Shown here: in pieces, positions 1 through 5,474 of the stretch
Layout of the letters: every line of letters begins with the position of its first letter
Position numbering within the stretch: position 1 is the stretch's first letter
Assembly: GCA_002724615.1 (NCBI GenBank)
Contig: PBPF01000159.1
Span: 1-8,611 of the forward strand
Direction: 5' to 3'
Length of the DNA stretch: 8,611 nt
Source: Verrucomicrobiales bacterium
GTDB lineage: Bacteria > Verrucomicrobiota > Verrucomicrobiia > Limisphaerales > UBA1100
The notes under the pieces: generated by a model
What the model was told of the DNA's origin: nothing
Database searches by the model: none
The model's input: the letters and a program-made list of their open reading frames with translations, nothing else
Translations under genes and position numbers: made by a program

Positions 1-1
1 C

Positions 2-1240
2 GATGAGTATATGCGGCGAGACTTTTTTGAAAATGAGTACCGCGAAAATATCCAGCCCAAGTCATTTCTCGAACTGAACCGCAACTGGGAAAACTATAAT
101 CTAAACCTACTCGCGCAACCACGTCTCAATGACCACTACGGCACCGTCGAGCGACTGCCCGATCTGCGCTTCAGCGGACTGCGCCAGCAAATCGGTGAGG
201 GACCATTTTACTACGACACGGAGACCTCTGCTGGCTACTTCAAGCGCAAGTATGCAGACAGCAGCAGCCCTTGGTTCGGCGGTTCGCGCTTCGACACGCT
301 GCATCAGGTTTACCTACCACAAACATTCGGTGGCTGGCTCAACGTAACCCCTCGTGTCGGTGGCCGGCTCACGCATTACGGCGAAACTGACGGCCCCGGC
401 AGCACCATAGGCACAGCCGACCGAGTTGTTTTCAACACCGGCGTCGAATTCTCCACCAAGGCCTCCCGGCTGTATCCCGACGCAGAAAACAAGTTTTTCG
501 AGATGAACGGCCTGCGGCACATTGTTGAACCGTCATTCAACTACGTCTACGTCCCTCGCCCAAATGAGAAACCCGCCGACCTGCCGCAATATGACTACGA
601 AGTCACTAGCCCGCGCCTACTTCCCATCATGTATCCTGACTACAACGCCATCGACGCTGTCGATGCACAGAATGTCCTGCGCATGGGCCTGCGCAATCGC
701 TTGCAAACCCGACGCAACAACCAGCTCGAGGACATGCTCGATTGGGCCATCTATACCGACTGGCGCTTAAATCCACTCACCGATCAGCAGACCTTTGCCG
801 GCCTGTTCAACGACCTCCGTTTTAGGCCACGCTCCTGGCTCTCCCTTGGTTCCAATCTCCGCTACGATCTGGACGACGGCATGTGGCGCATGATCAACAA
901 CAGCATCACCTTTGAGCCCAAGACAAACTGGGGGGTCACCCTCGGCAACTTCTACTATCTCGAACCGGGCAAAACCTCAAAGGCCGATCGCGACAGCGTT
1001 GCCTACACCTCCTTCTCCTACCGATTCAACGAGGAATGGTCCTTTAGCACCTACCACTACTACGATGCCAAACGAGGCCGCATGTCAGACCACAGCTACA
1101 CCCTCTACCGCGATTTCCGTAGCTGGGTCGGCTATCTCGACTTGCGCTTCATCGACAGCGAAGGCACCACGCGCGAAGACGACTTCCAGATCAGCCTCAA
1201 CTTCTCCTTTAAGACCTACCCACGCGCGCCCAAGCGTTAA
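2..1240 (+). CDS. lptD: LPS-assembly outer-membrane protein LptD-like, C-terminal part (5' end outside window)
   Basis: The frame is open to the window edge (codons D-E-Y precede the first ATG at 11), so this is the 3' part of a longer gene; 412 residues are visible. The sequence near the edge, with DEYMRRDFFENEYREN, matches the segment where the LptD beta-barrel begins in this family. The rest alternates polar and aromatic residues (many Y, F, W with D/N/R), as expected of outer-membrane beta strands, and ends in an amphipathic stretch, SLNFSFKTYPRAPKR. LptD with LptE inserts lipopolysaccharide into the outer leaflet of the outer membrane. The N-terminal OstA-like periplasmic domain and signal peptide would lie upstream and cannot be checked. 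The gene ends exactly where the convergent gene ends, with no base between the stop codons. The LptD call rests on general resemblance; another OstA-type barrel is the main alternative. Confidence 0.83.
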   Translation, partial: DEYMRRDFFENEYRENIQPKSFLELNRNWENYNLNLLAQPRLNDHYGTVERLPDLRFSGLRQQIGEGPFYYDTETSAGYFKRKYADSSSPWFGGSRFDTLHQVYLPQTFGGWLNVTPRVGGRLTHYGETDGPGSTIGTADRVVFNTGVEFSTKASRLYPDAENKFFEMNGLRHIVEPSFNYVYVPRPNEKPADLPQYDYEVTSPRLLPIMYPDYNAIDAVDAQNVLRMGLRNRLQTRRNNQLEDMLDWAIYTDWRLNPLTDQQTFAGLFNDLRFRPRSWLSLGSNLRYDLDDGMWRMINNSITFEPKTNWGVTLGNFYYLEPGKTSKADRDSVAYTSFSYRFNEEWSFSTYHYYDAKRGRMSDHSYTLYRDFRSWVGYLDLRFIDSEGTTREDDFQISLNFSFKTYPRAPKR

Positions 1241-2149
1241 TCATTGATTGCGTGAAGTAAAGGTCGCCACAATCGGCCGGTGATCCGAAGCTAACCCCCA
1301 ATCTGGCATCGTGTGTACGTACGTCCCTGATGGCAGTAGTTCACGCGCCATTCCCGGACTGGCCAACATGTAATCGAACCGGCTAAAGCTGTCTTCCTTG
1401 CCGTAATAGGTAGTCCAAGTTACCCGTCGTGGCGGGTAACGGTTAGCACTAGGCGCTTGGTCGCCGTTGCGTTCCGCTGGCCGCAAGTCCACCAACCGCG
1501 CTTTACCTCTTCCCATCAACTCCTTCACTGGCGGCTGATCCTGCGTATCGTTCAAGTCCCCCACCACCAGCAAGTTGCGGTTCGGTGCTGCTGCCAGCCT
1601 TGCGGCTACGAGCGCACGAAGCGCCCTTGCCTCTGCAAGGCGAATCGCCGCCTCGCTCGCATAACTCACCGGGCGCTTGGACTTCAAATGAGCATTGAAC
1701 AACGTAAAAACATAGCCGGGTGATACTTTCACCTCCACTTCTACAAAACCGCGCGCGACCATATGGCGTCGTCCACCCAGCAAATAGAACACCTCGTGAT
1801 GTGGCGTCGCGCGCAGTTCAAACCTGCTAAACACCGCCAGATTGATCACCGGATCCGGACCCTTTACAAATACAAGGTTGGGCAATTCCAGCCCTGCCTT
1901 CTTCAATAGCGCCCGCAATTCCTCCGCTCGCGGTTTCTGCCCGACCTCCTGCACCGCCAGTACATCAGGCCGAATCTTCACCAGTGCCTCCACAATTTTT
2001 GCCTTGGCCGCCGGCGATTTCACCTGTCGCCGGTGCGGGTTTGGCCCCACAAAATTCTCCAAGTTGAAACTGGCAACAACGAATTCCGCCCCGCATACCG
2101 GTGCCACCACCAGAACCAATACCACCGAGAACAATCTTCCCATTTGCAT
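1241..2149 (-). CDS. secreted endonuclease/exonuclease/phosphatase (EEP) family protein
   Basis: This is a 302-residue protein with the full set of EEP (DNase I-like) metallophosphoesterase motifs: SFNLEN (Asn29), LAVQEVG (metal-binding Glu68), NAHLKS (Asn152, His154), VVGDLNDT (Asp198, Asn200), RFDYML (Asp259) and SDHRP (Asp289, His290). The family cleaves phosphodiester or phosphomonoester bonds in nucleic acids, lipids or small molecules using Mg2+; the substrate cannot be told from sequence. The N-terminus (MGRLFSVVLVLVVAPVCGAEF) is a short basic region plus hydrophobic core, a typical Sec signal peptide, so the enzyme is probably periplasmic or secreted. The frame extends upstream to 2263, but that would overlap folE2 and put non-homologous residues before the signal peptide. 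I therefore chose ATG 2149; ATG 2143, two codons later, is equally good. No clear Shine-Dalgarno sequence is visible. It diverges from folE2 with about 80 bases between starts. Confidence 0.85.
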   Translation of the reverse strand: MQMGRLFSVVLVLVVAPVCGAEFVVASFNLENFVGPNPHRRQVKSPAAKAKIVEALVKIRPDVLAVQEVGQKPRAEELRALLKKAGLELPNLVFVKGPDPVINLAVFSRFELRATPHHEVFYLLGGRRHMVARGFVEVEVKVSPGYVFTLFNAHLKSKRPVSYASEAAIRLAEARALRALVAARLAAAPNRNLLVVGDLNDTQDQPPVKELMGRGKARLVDLRPAERNGDQAPSANRYPPRRVTWTTYYGKEDSFSRFDYMLASPGMARELLPSGTYVHTMPDWGLASDHRPIVATFTSRNQ

Positions 2150-2187
2150 GCCCAAAGCAAAACACCCGCGCCGCCCTCTGTAAAGTG

Positions 2188-2217
2188 TTGGCGCAACCAA
2201 ACCAACTCTGCTAGGCT
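2188..2217 (+). promoter_or_regulatory. tentative sigma70-type promoter for folE2
   Basis: In the 81-base divergent gap, TTGGCG (2188-2193) and TAGGCT (2212-2217) are spaced 18 bases apart, with the -10 about 13 bases before the folE2 ATG. They match 4/6 and 3/6 of the -35/-10 consensus. This is the best candidate I can see, but it is weak and would give a very short leader. No copy of the palindrome found at 4280-4296 occurs here. Confidence 0.25.
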
Positions 2218-2230
2218 GCCCGTCCTTTAA

Positions 2231-3016
2231 ATGGAATCCACCAAGCCACTGCACGACGAGCAAAGTCGCCGCGACGATCGCAACCTACGCATCGATAAGG
2301 TCGGCGTCCGCAACCTGCGCTTCCCCATCCGCATCCGCGACAAGGCCCATGAGCATCAGGACACAATCGCCACCCTAGGGATGTATGTCGATCTTCCACA
2401 CCATTTCAAGGGGACACACATGAGCCGTTTTCTCGAGGTGCTCAATACTCACGGCAACGTCGTACACGTCGAAAACATTCCCGACATTCTCGCCGCCATG
2501 CAGAAGCGCCTCGACTCCCAAACCGCCCATCTGGAATTGGACTTTCCCTTCTTTCTCGAAAAAGCCGCGCCCGTCACCGGCAAAACAGGCTTGATGGATT
2601 ACCAAGCCCGCTTTGATGCAACTGCAAACGGAACAGAAATAGACTTTGTCCTCGAGGTTCGCGCCAACGTCACCACCCTCTGCCCCTGCTCCAAAGCCAT
2701 CAGTGCCGCCGGAGCCCACAACCAGCGCGGGCAAGTCACCGTGCAACTGCGCACCAACGAGACAGTCTGGATTGAGGATGCCATCGAAATCGTGGAAGCC
2801 TCTGGCAGCAGTGAACTATACTCACTTTTGAAAAGGCCCGATGAGAAGTACGTCACCGAGGCCGCTTATGAAAATCCAGTTTTCGTCGAGGACTTGGTCC
2901 GCAACGTCGCCCTACGCCTAAACGCCCATCCGCACGTAACCTGGTATAAGGTTGAAGCCGAGAATTACGAGAGCATCCACAACCACAACGCCTACGCCTG
3001 CATTGAAAAAGGCTGA
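2231..3016 (+). CDS. folE2: GTP cyclohydrolase FolE2 (type IB)
   Basis: This 261-residue protein makes 7,8-dihydroneopterin triphosphate from GTP, the first step towards tetrahydrofolate and queuosine-type precursors, in the cytoplasm. It has family-typical segments throughout: VGVRNLRFP near residue 24, the TTLCPCSKAIS motif with Cys151 and Cys153, GAHNQRG with His163, the FVEDLVRNVA segment with Glu220, and ESIHNHNAYA with His250. These fall at a constant offset of +4 from the active-site residues reported for the Neisseria gonorrhoeae enzyme (Cys147, His159, Glu216, His246, from memory). FolE2 differs from FolE1 in not depending on zinc; in several bacteria it is Zur-controlled and replaces FolE1 under zinc limitation. 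Length is normal for the family. Start ATG 2231 lies in the divergent gap with the EEP gene. About 100 bases downstream the DksA-L33-S18 unit starts on the same strand, and the ZIP-Fur unit follows. Confidence 0.96.
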   Translation: MESTKPLHDEQSRRDDRNLRIDKVGVRNLRFPIRIRDKAHEHQDTIATLGMYVDLPHHFKGTHMSRFLEVLNTHGNVVHVENIPDILAAMQKRLDSQTAHLELDFPFFLEKAAPVTGKTGLMDYQARFDATANGTEIDFVLEVRANVTTLCPCSKAISAAGAHNQRGQVTVQLRTNETVWIEDAIEIVEASGSSELYSLLKRPDEKYVTEAAYENPVFVEDLVRNVALRLNAHPHVTWYKVEAENYESIHNHNAYACIEKG

Positions 3017-3123
3017 AAAACAAGTGCCTATTTAGACCGTTTTTGGGATTAAAAAAGCCTCTTTTTTTTGTGGCATTCTTGATTTCTTCTGCTACATTCC
3101 CCAGCCCTTTAACTGGGAATATT

Positions 3124-3798
3124 TTGAGCAAAGCCAAGACAGCTAAGAAAAAAGCGGCCCCAAAGAAAGCCGTGAAAAAGACCGCTAAGCGCAAGGCTCC
3201 CAAAAAAGCCAAGGCTGCCTCCGCTGCTGCCATTCTGGGCTACAAGCCGGTCAAGACAGCTAAACAAGCCTCCGACTGGCGCCCAGTCAACGCCGGCCGC
3301 ATCAAGCCGGAGTGGAAAAAATACTACGACATTCTCCGTGAACTTCGTGCCCGGCTGCTCGACCAGATGAGCGACCTAAAAAAGGAATCCGCCGAGGAAA
3401 TGACCAGCTATTCCATGCACATGGCCGATAGCGGCACCGACAACTTTGACCGGGATTCAGCCCTGAGCCTCCTCTCCTCCGATCAGGACGCTGTATACGA
3501 AATCGAGGAAGCTTTGCAGCGCATCGAGAAGGACTCCTACGGAGTCTGCGAAATCACTGGTAAACCAATCCCCAAGAGCCGTCTGAATGCCATTCCGTGG
3601 ACTCGTTTCACTGTAGACGCCCAAGCCAAGCTCGAGCGCGACGGTGCCCTGCAACGCCGCAAACTCGGAAGCCTCGGCACCATTGATGGGGCTTCGGGAT
3701 CCAAGGAAGCCGACGAACCTGTCGAAACCCCGAAAGCCAAGGCTAAGAAAAAAGCTGCCAAGAAGAAAACTGCCAAGAAGGCGAAAACCAAGAAATAA
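3124..3798 (+). CDS. DksA/TraR-family protein with degenerate zinc finger and histone H1-like tails
   Basis: This 224-residue protein has three parts. Residues about 3-36 are Lys/Ala/Pro-rich and histone H1-like. Residues about 50-175 are a DksA/TraR-like core: a long helical region with [10 protein letters not shown] at the coiled-coil tip (Asp106 and Asp109 align with Asp71/Asp74 of E. coli DksA), then [20 protein letters not shown]. Residues about 203-224 form a second Lys-rich tail ([16 protein letters not shown]). DksA-like proteins bind the RNA polymerase secondary channel and modulate initiation. The usual C-x2-C-x17-C-x2-C finger is here C142-x2-T145-x17-T163-x2-A166, so three ligands are gone with spacing intact; the protein should not bind zinc there. 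No ATG is available. TTG 3124 is chosen because it follows a GGGA at 3115-3118 and gives SKAKTAKKK. An upstream TTG at 3043 would add an unlikely hydrophobic leader. The bL33 start follows 2 bases after the stop. Function beyond the fold is inference. Confidence 0.87.
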   Translation: MSKAKTAKKKAAPKKAVKKTAKRKAPKKAKAASAAAILGYKPVKTAKQASDWRPVNAGRIKPEWKKYYDILRELRARLLDQMSDLKKESAEEMTSYSMHMADSGTDNFDRDSALSLLSSDQDAVYEIEEALQRIEKDSYGVCEITGKPIPKSRLNAIPWTRFTVDAQAKLERDGALQRRKLGSLGTIDGASGSKEADEPVETPKAKAKKKAAKKKTAKKAKTKK

Positions 3799-3800
3799 CC

Positions 3801-3968
3801 ATGCCCAGGGAAATAGTCATCCTAGAGTGCACTGAGGCCAAAAACGAAGGCAAGCCGCCCTCGCGCTACATGAGCACGCGCAACAAGAAAGTCCAAACCG
3901 AGCGCGTCGAGAAAAAGAAATATAACCCCCACTTGCGGCGCCATACCCTGCACCGCGAGATCAAGTAA
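3801..3968 (+). CDS. rpmG: 50S ribosomal protein bL33, zinc-independent (C-minus) form
   Basis: This 55-residue protein starts [14 protein letters not shown] and ends [18 protein letters not shown], a clear bL33 pattern: the TRNKK centre, then a basic tail with HTLHRE. In zinc-binding L33 the first beta strand carries CxxC and the second carries another CxxC after KKY. Here the positions are Cys10, Ala13, Asn42 and Leu45, so only one of four ligands is left and zinc cannot be held in the usual way. The start is 2 bases after the DksA-like stop and the stop is 1 base before the bS18 start, so the three genes form one transcription unit. C-minus L33 paralogues are Zur-repressed in some bacteria. 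However, in this bacterial group a C-minus L33 may be the only copy, which the window cannot settle. Confidence 0.94.
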   Translation: MPREIVILECTEAKNEGKPPSRYMSTRNKKVQTERVEKKKYNPHLRRHTLHREIK

Positions 3969-3969
3969 A

Positions 3970-4224
3970 ATGCCCCGCAAAACTAATTCTGATCGTAACT
4001 CACGCGGTCGCCGCACCACTACCGAGCGCCGCACACCACGCCCGCGGCCAAAGGTTGATTTCACCATCGACGCGCTGGAGCCCAAGAACGTCAACCTGCT
4101 TCGCCAATACGTCACTGACCAAGGCCGAATCCTGCCACGCAAATACACCGGATTACCCGCACACTACCAACGCCAACTCACCCGATCCATCAAGCGCGCG
4201 CGCCAGATGCTGTTGATGAAGTAA
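3970..4224 (+). CDS. rpsR: 30S ribosomal protein bS18, cysteine-free
   Basis: This is an 84-residue small-subunit platform protein that partners bS6 and contacts the mRNA exit region. The core is unmistakable: [39 protein letters not shown] is interrupted nowhere and runs into [18 protein letters not shown], the diagnostic KYQRQL-IKRAR block of bS18. An Arg/Thr-rich N-terminal tail of about 28 residues precedes it. There is no cysteine anywhere, unlike the C-plus S18 forms that carry zinc-binding cysteines near the N-terminus. The gene begins 1 base after the bL33 stop and is the last of the DksA-L33-S18 unit, followed directly by a hairpin terminator. In many bacteria rpsR lies with rpsF and ssb. 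Its place here next to rpmG recalls the zinc-responsive rpmG2-rpsR2 clusters of mycobacteria, but whether another rpsR exists in this genome is unknown. Confidence 0.94.
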   Translation: MPRKTNSDRNSRGRRTTTERRTPRPRPKVDFTIDALEPKNVNLLRQYVTDQGRILPRKYTGLPAHYQRQLTRSIKRARQMLLMK

Positions 4225-4234
4225 CCATTTAGCT

Positions 4235-4267
4235 AACCCGCCGCCCTCCAATGTCGGCGGGTTTACT
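4235..4267 (+). terminator. rho-independent terminator after rpsR
   Basis: A perfect 9-bp stem, AACCCGCCG (4235-4243) with CGGCGGGTT (4255-4263), encloses an 11-base loop and is followed by TACTTT, a short broken T tract. It starts 10 bases after the bS18 stop and should end the DksA-L33-S18 transcript. The tail runs into the TTGACA of the next unit, so the ZIP-Fur pair is probably transcribed on its own. Confidence 0.78.
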
Positions 4268-4273
4268 TTGACA
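4268..4273 (+). promoter_or_regulatory. possible -35 element of the ZIP-fur unit
   Basis: A perfect TTGACA lies just after the rpsR terminator stem and 6 bases before the palindrome at 4280-4296. A good -10 at 16-18 bases spacing is not visible (TTGCAA falls there), so the match may be chance. If real, the palindrome would cover the spacer and -10 region, the usual place for a Fur-family repressor. Confidence 0.35.
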
Positions 4274-4279
4274 TCCTTT

Positions 4280-4296
4280 TTGCAAATAATTTGCAA
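4280..4296. promoter_or_regulatory. candidate Zur/Fur-family operator (perfect 8-1-8 palindrome)
   Basis: TTGCAAAT-A-ATTTGCAA is a perfect inverted repeat with a one-base centre, ending 9 bases before the ATG of the ZIP transporter gene. The inner 7-1-7 form TGCAAAT-N-ATTTGCA has the same architecture as the Fur/Zur family box (for example TGATAAT-N-ATTATCA), sharing 5 of 7 half-site bases. The gene pair it precedes encodes a metal transporter and a Fur/Zur-type repressor, so an autoregulated operator is the simplest reading. I found no second copy in the window. Binding is inferred, not shown. Confidence 0.62.
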
Positions 4297-4305
4297 CTAC
4301 TAACC

Positions 4306-5052
4306 ATGTGGCTTCAACTCCTAGTCCTGCTTCTTTCTGTAGGTGCGGCGGCGGCTACAGTGTTGCTGGGCAAGCTTGATCAGCCCCGCAACCTGAAGCT
4401 TCTCACAGCGTTCACCGGTGCTTACCTTATCGGGCTGACCTGCCTACATTTACTTCCCGAGGTCTTCGCCCATGCTCACCATGCAGAAGACGGGCCTCGC
4501 TGGCAAATCGGTGCGTTCATCCTCGGCGGATTTTTTATTCAAGTTGTATTGGAGAATTTCTCGCGCGGTCTTGAGCACGGTCATGCCCACAAGCCTCACG
4601 GCCCACTGCCTTTCAGCATGCTTGCCGGCCTCTGCCTTCACGCTTTTCTTGAGGCCACGCCGCTGGGTGCAGCCGCCATGCACCATGATCACGGCCACGC
4701 ACATACGCACAATACCTCCCTTCTTCTCACGGCCATCGCCATCCATAAGTACCCCGTGGGCATAGTGCTACTGGCCATGCTGCTCCAGAGCGGCATTACG
4801 CGCGCAAAGGCATTTATGCTGCTGGGCGTGTTTGCTGCAATGGCACCTCTGGGTGCAGTGGCCGGCCAGCTCCCCATGTTGGCAGGACATCATCATTGGC
4901 TTCTGGCGATGGTGATCGGCATCTTTATGCACGTCTCCACCACCATCCTATTCGAGAGCGAGGAAGGACACCGTTTCGATTTCCGCAAAGGCACGGCCAT
5001 AGCATTGGGCGCATTGCTGGCAATCCTGAGTATACTTGCACCACTTCACTAA
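4306..5052 (+). CDS. ZIP-family metal (probably zinc) transporter
   Basis: This 248-residue inner-membrane protein has about eight hydrophobic segments (roughly residues 2-22, 32-52, 68-85, 104-124, 137-161, 168-188, 198-216 and 229-246). ZIP signature helices are present: LCLHAFLEATPLG in TM4, with His112 and Glu116, and IAIHKYPVGIVL in TM5, with His147. Loops are rich in histidine: HAHHAED (about 55-61), EHGHAHKPHG (90-99), HHDHGHAHTH (126-135) and GHHH (194-197), likely metal-catching. ZIP proteins move Zn2+ or other divalent ions into the cytoplasm. The TM5 motif reads HKYPVG where many ZIPs have a Glu at the Val position, so the second metal of the binuclear site may be weakened. ATG 4306 is preferred over TTG 4291, which lies within the palindrome. 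The Fur-family gene follows after 2 bases, which argues for zinc or iron import under its control. Confidence 0.92.
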   Translation: MWLQLLVLLLSVGAAAATVLLGKLDQPRNLKLLTAFTGAYLIGLTCLHLLPEVFAHAHHAEDGPRWQIGAFILGGFFIQVVLENFSRGLEHGHAHKPHGPLPFSMLAGLCLHAFLEATPLGAAAMHHDHGHAHTHNTSLLLTAIAIHKYPVGIVLLAMLLQSGITRAKAFMLLGVFAAMAPLGAVAGQLPMLAGHHHWLLAMVIGIFMHVSTTILFESEEGHRFDFRKGTAIALGALLAILSILAPLH

Positions 5053-5054
5053 AC

Positions 5055-5474
5055 ATGGATTCACTCCGCCAGTTCACCCACCGGCTGCGCCGCCGCGATC
5101 GCCGCATCACTGGCCCGCGCCAAGCCATTCTCGAAACCCTGCGCGCACAGGAACATCCTCTTGCCATTCGACAGATTCATGACGCACTACACGAACCCTG
5201 CGATCTCGCGACCGTCTATCGAGCCATGCATATGCTTGAAGACATGGGCATGGTTAAGCGTTTTGACTTTGGCGACGGCACTGCGCGATTCGAGTTAATT
5301 GCCGAAGGCGACGACGGTCATCATCACCACTTGATTTGCCGGAATTGCGCGACTGTCGTAGAGATTGAGGAGTGCTTTTCCAAAAAACTGGAGCAACGAA
5401 TCGCAAACCAGAACGGCTTCACAGCCTTGACGCACAAGCTGGAGTTCTTCGGCCTTTGCCCCACCTGCCAGTAG
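5055..5474 (+). CDS. zur: Fur-family metalloregulator, probably Zur
   Basis: This 139-residue protein has the standard Fur family plan. Residues 1-80 form a winged helix: RITGPRQAILETL, then the recognition helix DLATVYRAMHMLEDMG, then the wing GDGTARFEL. Residues 81-139 are the dimerisation and metal domain. The structural Zn(Cys)4 site is complete, with CRNC (Cys95, Cys98) and CPTC (Cys135, Cys138). Candidate sensing-site ligands are Glu80, the HHHH run at 89-92 and His42. The frame is open further upstream, but ATG 5055, 2 bases after the ZIP stop, gives a normal length and start. Cotranscription with a ZIP transporter, and folE2 plus C-minus ribosomal proteins nearby, favour zinc (Zur) over iron (Fur) or manganese (Mur). 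Sequence alone does not settle which metal. It probably represses its own unit through the palindrome at 4280-4296. Its stop codon directly abuts that of the convergent rph. Confidence 0.88.
   Translation: MDSLRQFTHRLRRRDRRITGPRQAILETLRAQEHPLAIRQIHDALHEPCDLATVYRAMHMLEDMGMVKRFDFGDGTARFELIAEGDDGHHHHLICRNCATVVEIEECFSKKLEQRIANQNGFTALTHKLEFFGLCPTCQ

Noticed and set aside
1239..1249. AATCA-T-TGATT inverted repeat at the lptD/EEP junction as a regulatory site
   Set aside because: It is only 5 bp per arm, AT-rich, at converging gene ends, and is expected by chance.
2150..2263. Longer N-terminus for the EEP protein
   Set aside because: It would overlap the folE2 start on the other strand and place a charged stretch ahead of a clear signal peptide.
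3051..3069. AAAAAAG-CCT-CTTTTTTT hairpin as a folE2 terminator
   Set aside because: The stem is almost all A-T pairs with a 3-base loop, so it is too weak to call, although the T run makes some termination possible.
3043..3123. Upstream TTG start of the DksA-like gene giving a hydrophobic, signal-like leader
   Set aside because: A signal or membrane leader makes no sense on a cytoplasmic polymerase regulator; the stretch is AT-rich intergenic DNA and TTG 3124 has a nearby GGGA.
4896..5054. In-frame upstream extension of the Fur-family gene by 53 codons
   Set aside because: It lies entirely within the ZIP gene in another frame, has no family similarity, and ATG 5055 gives normal Fur-family length and spacing.
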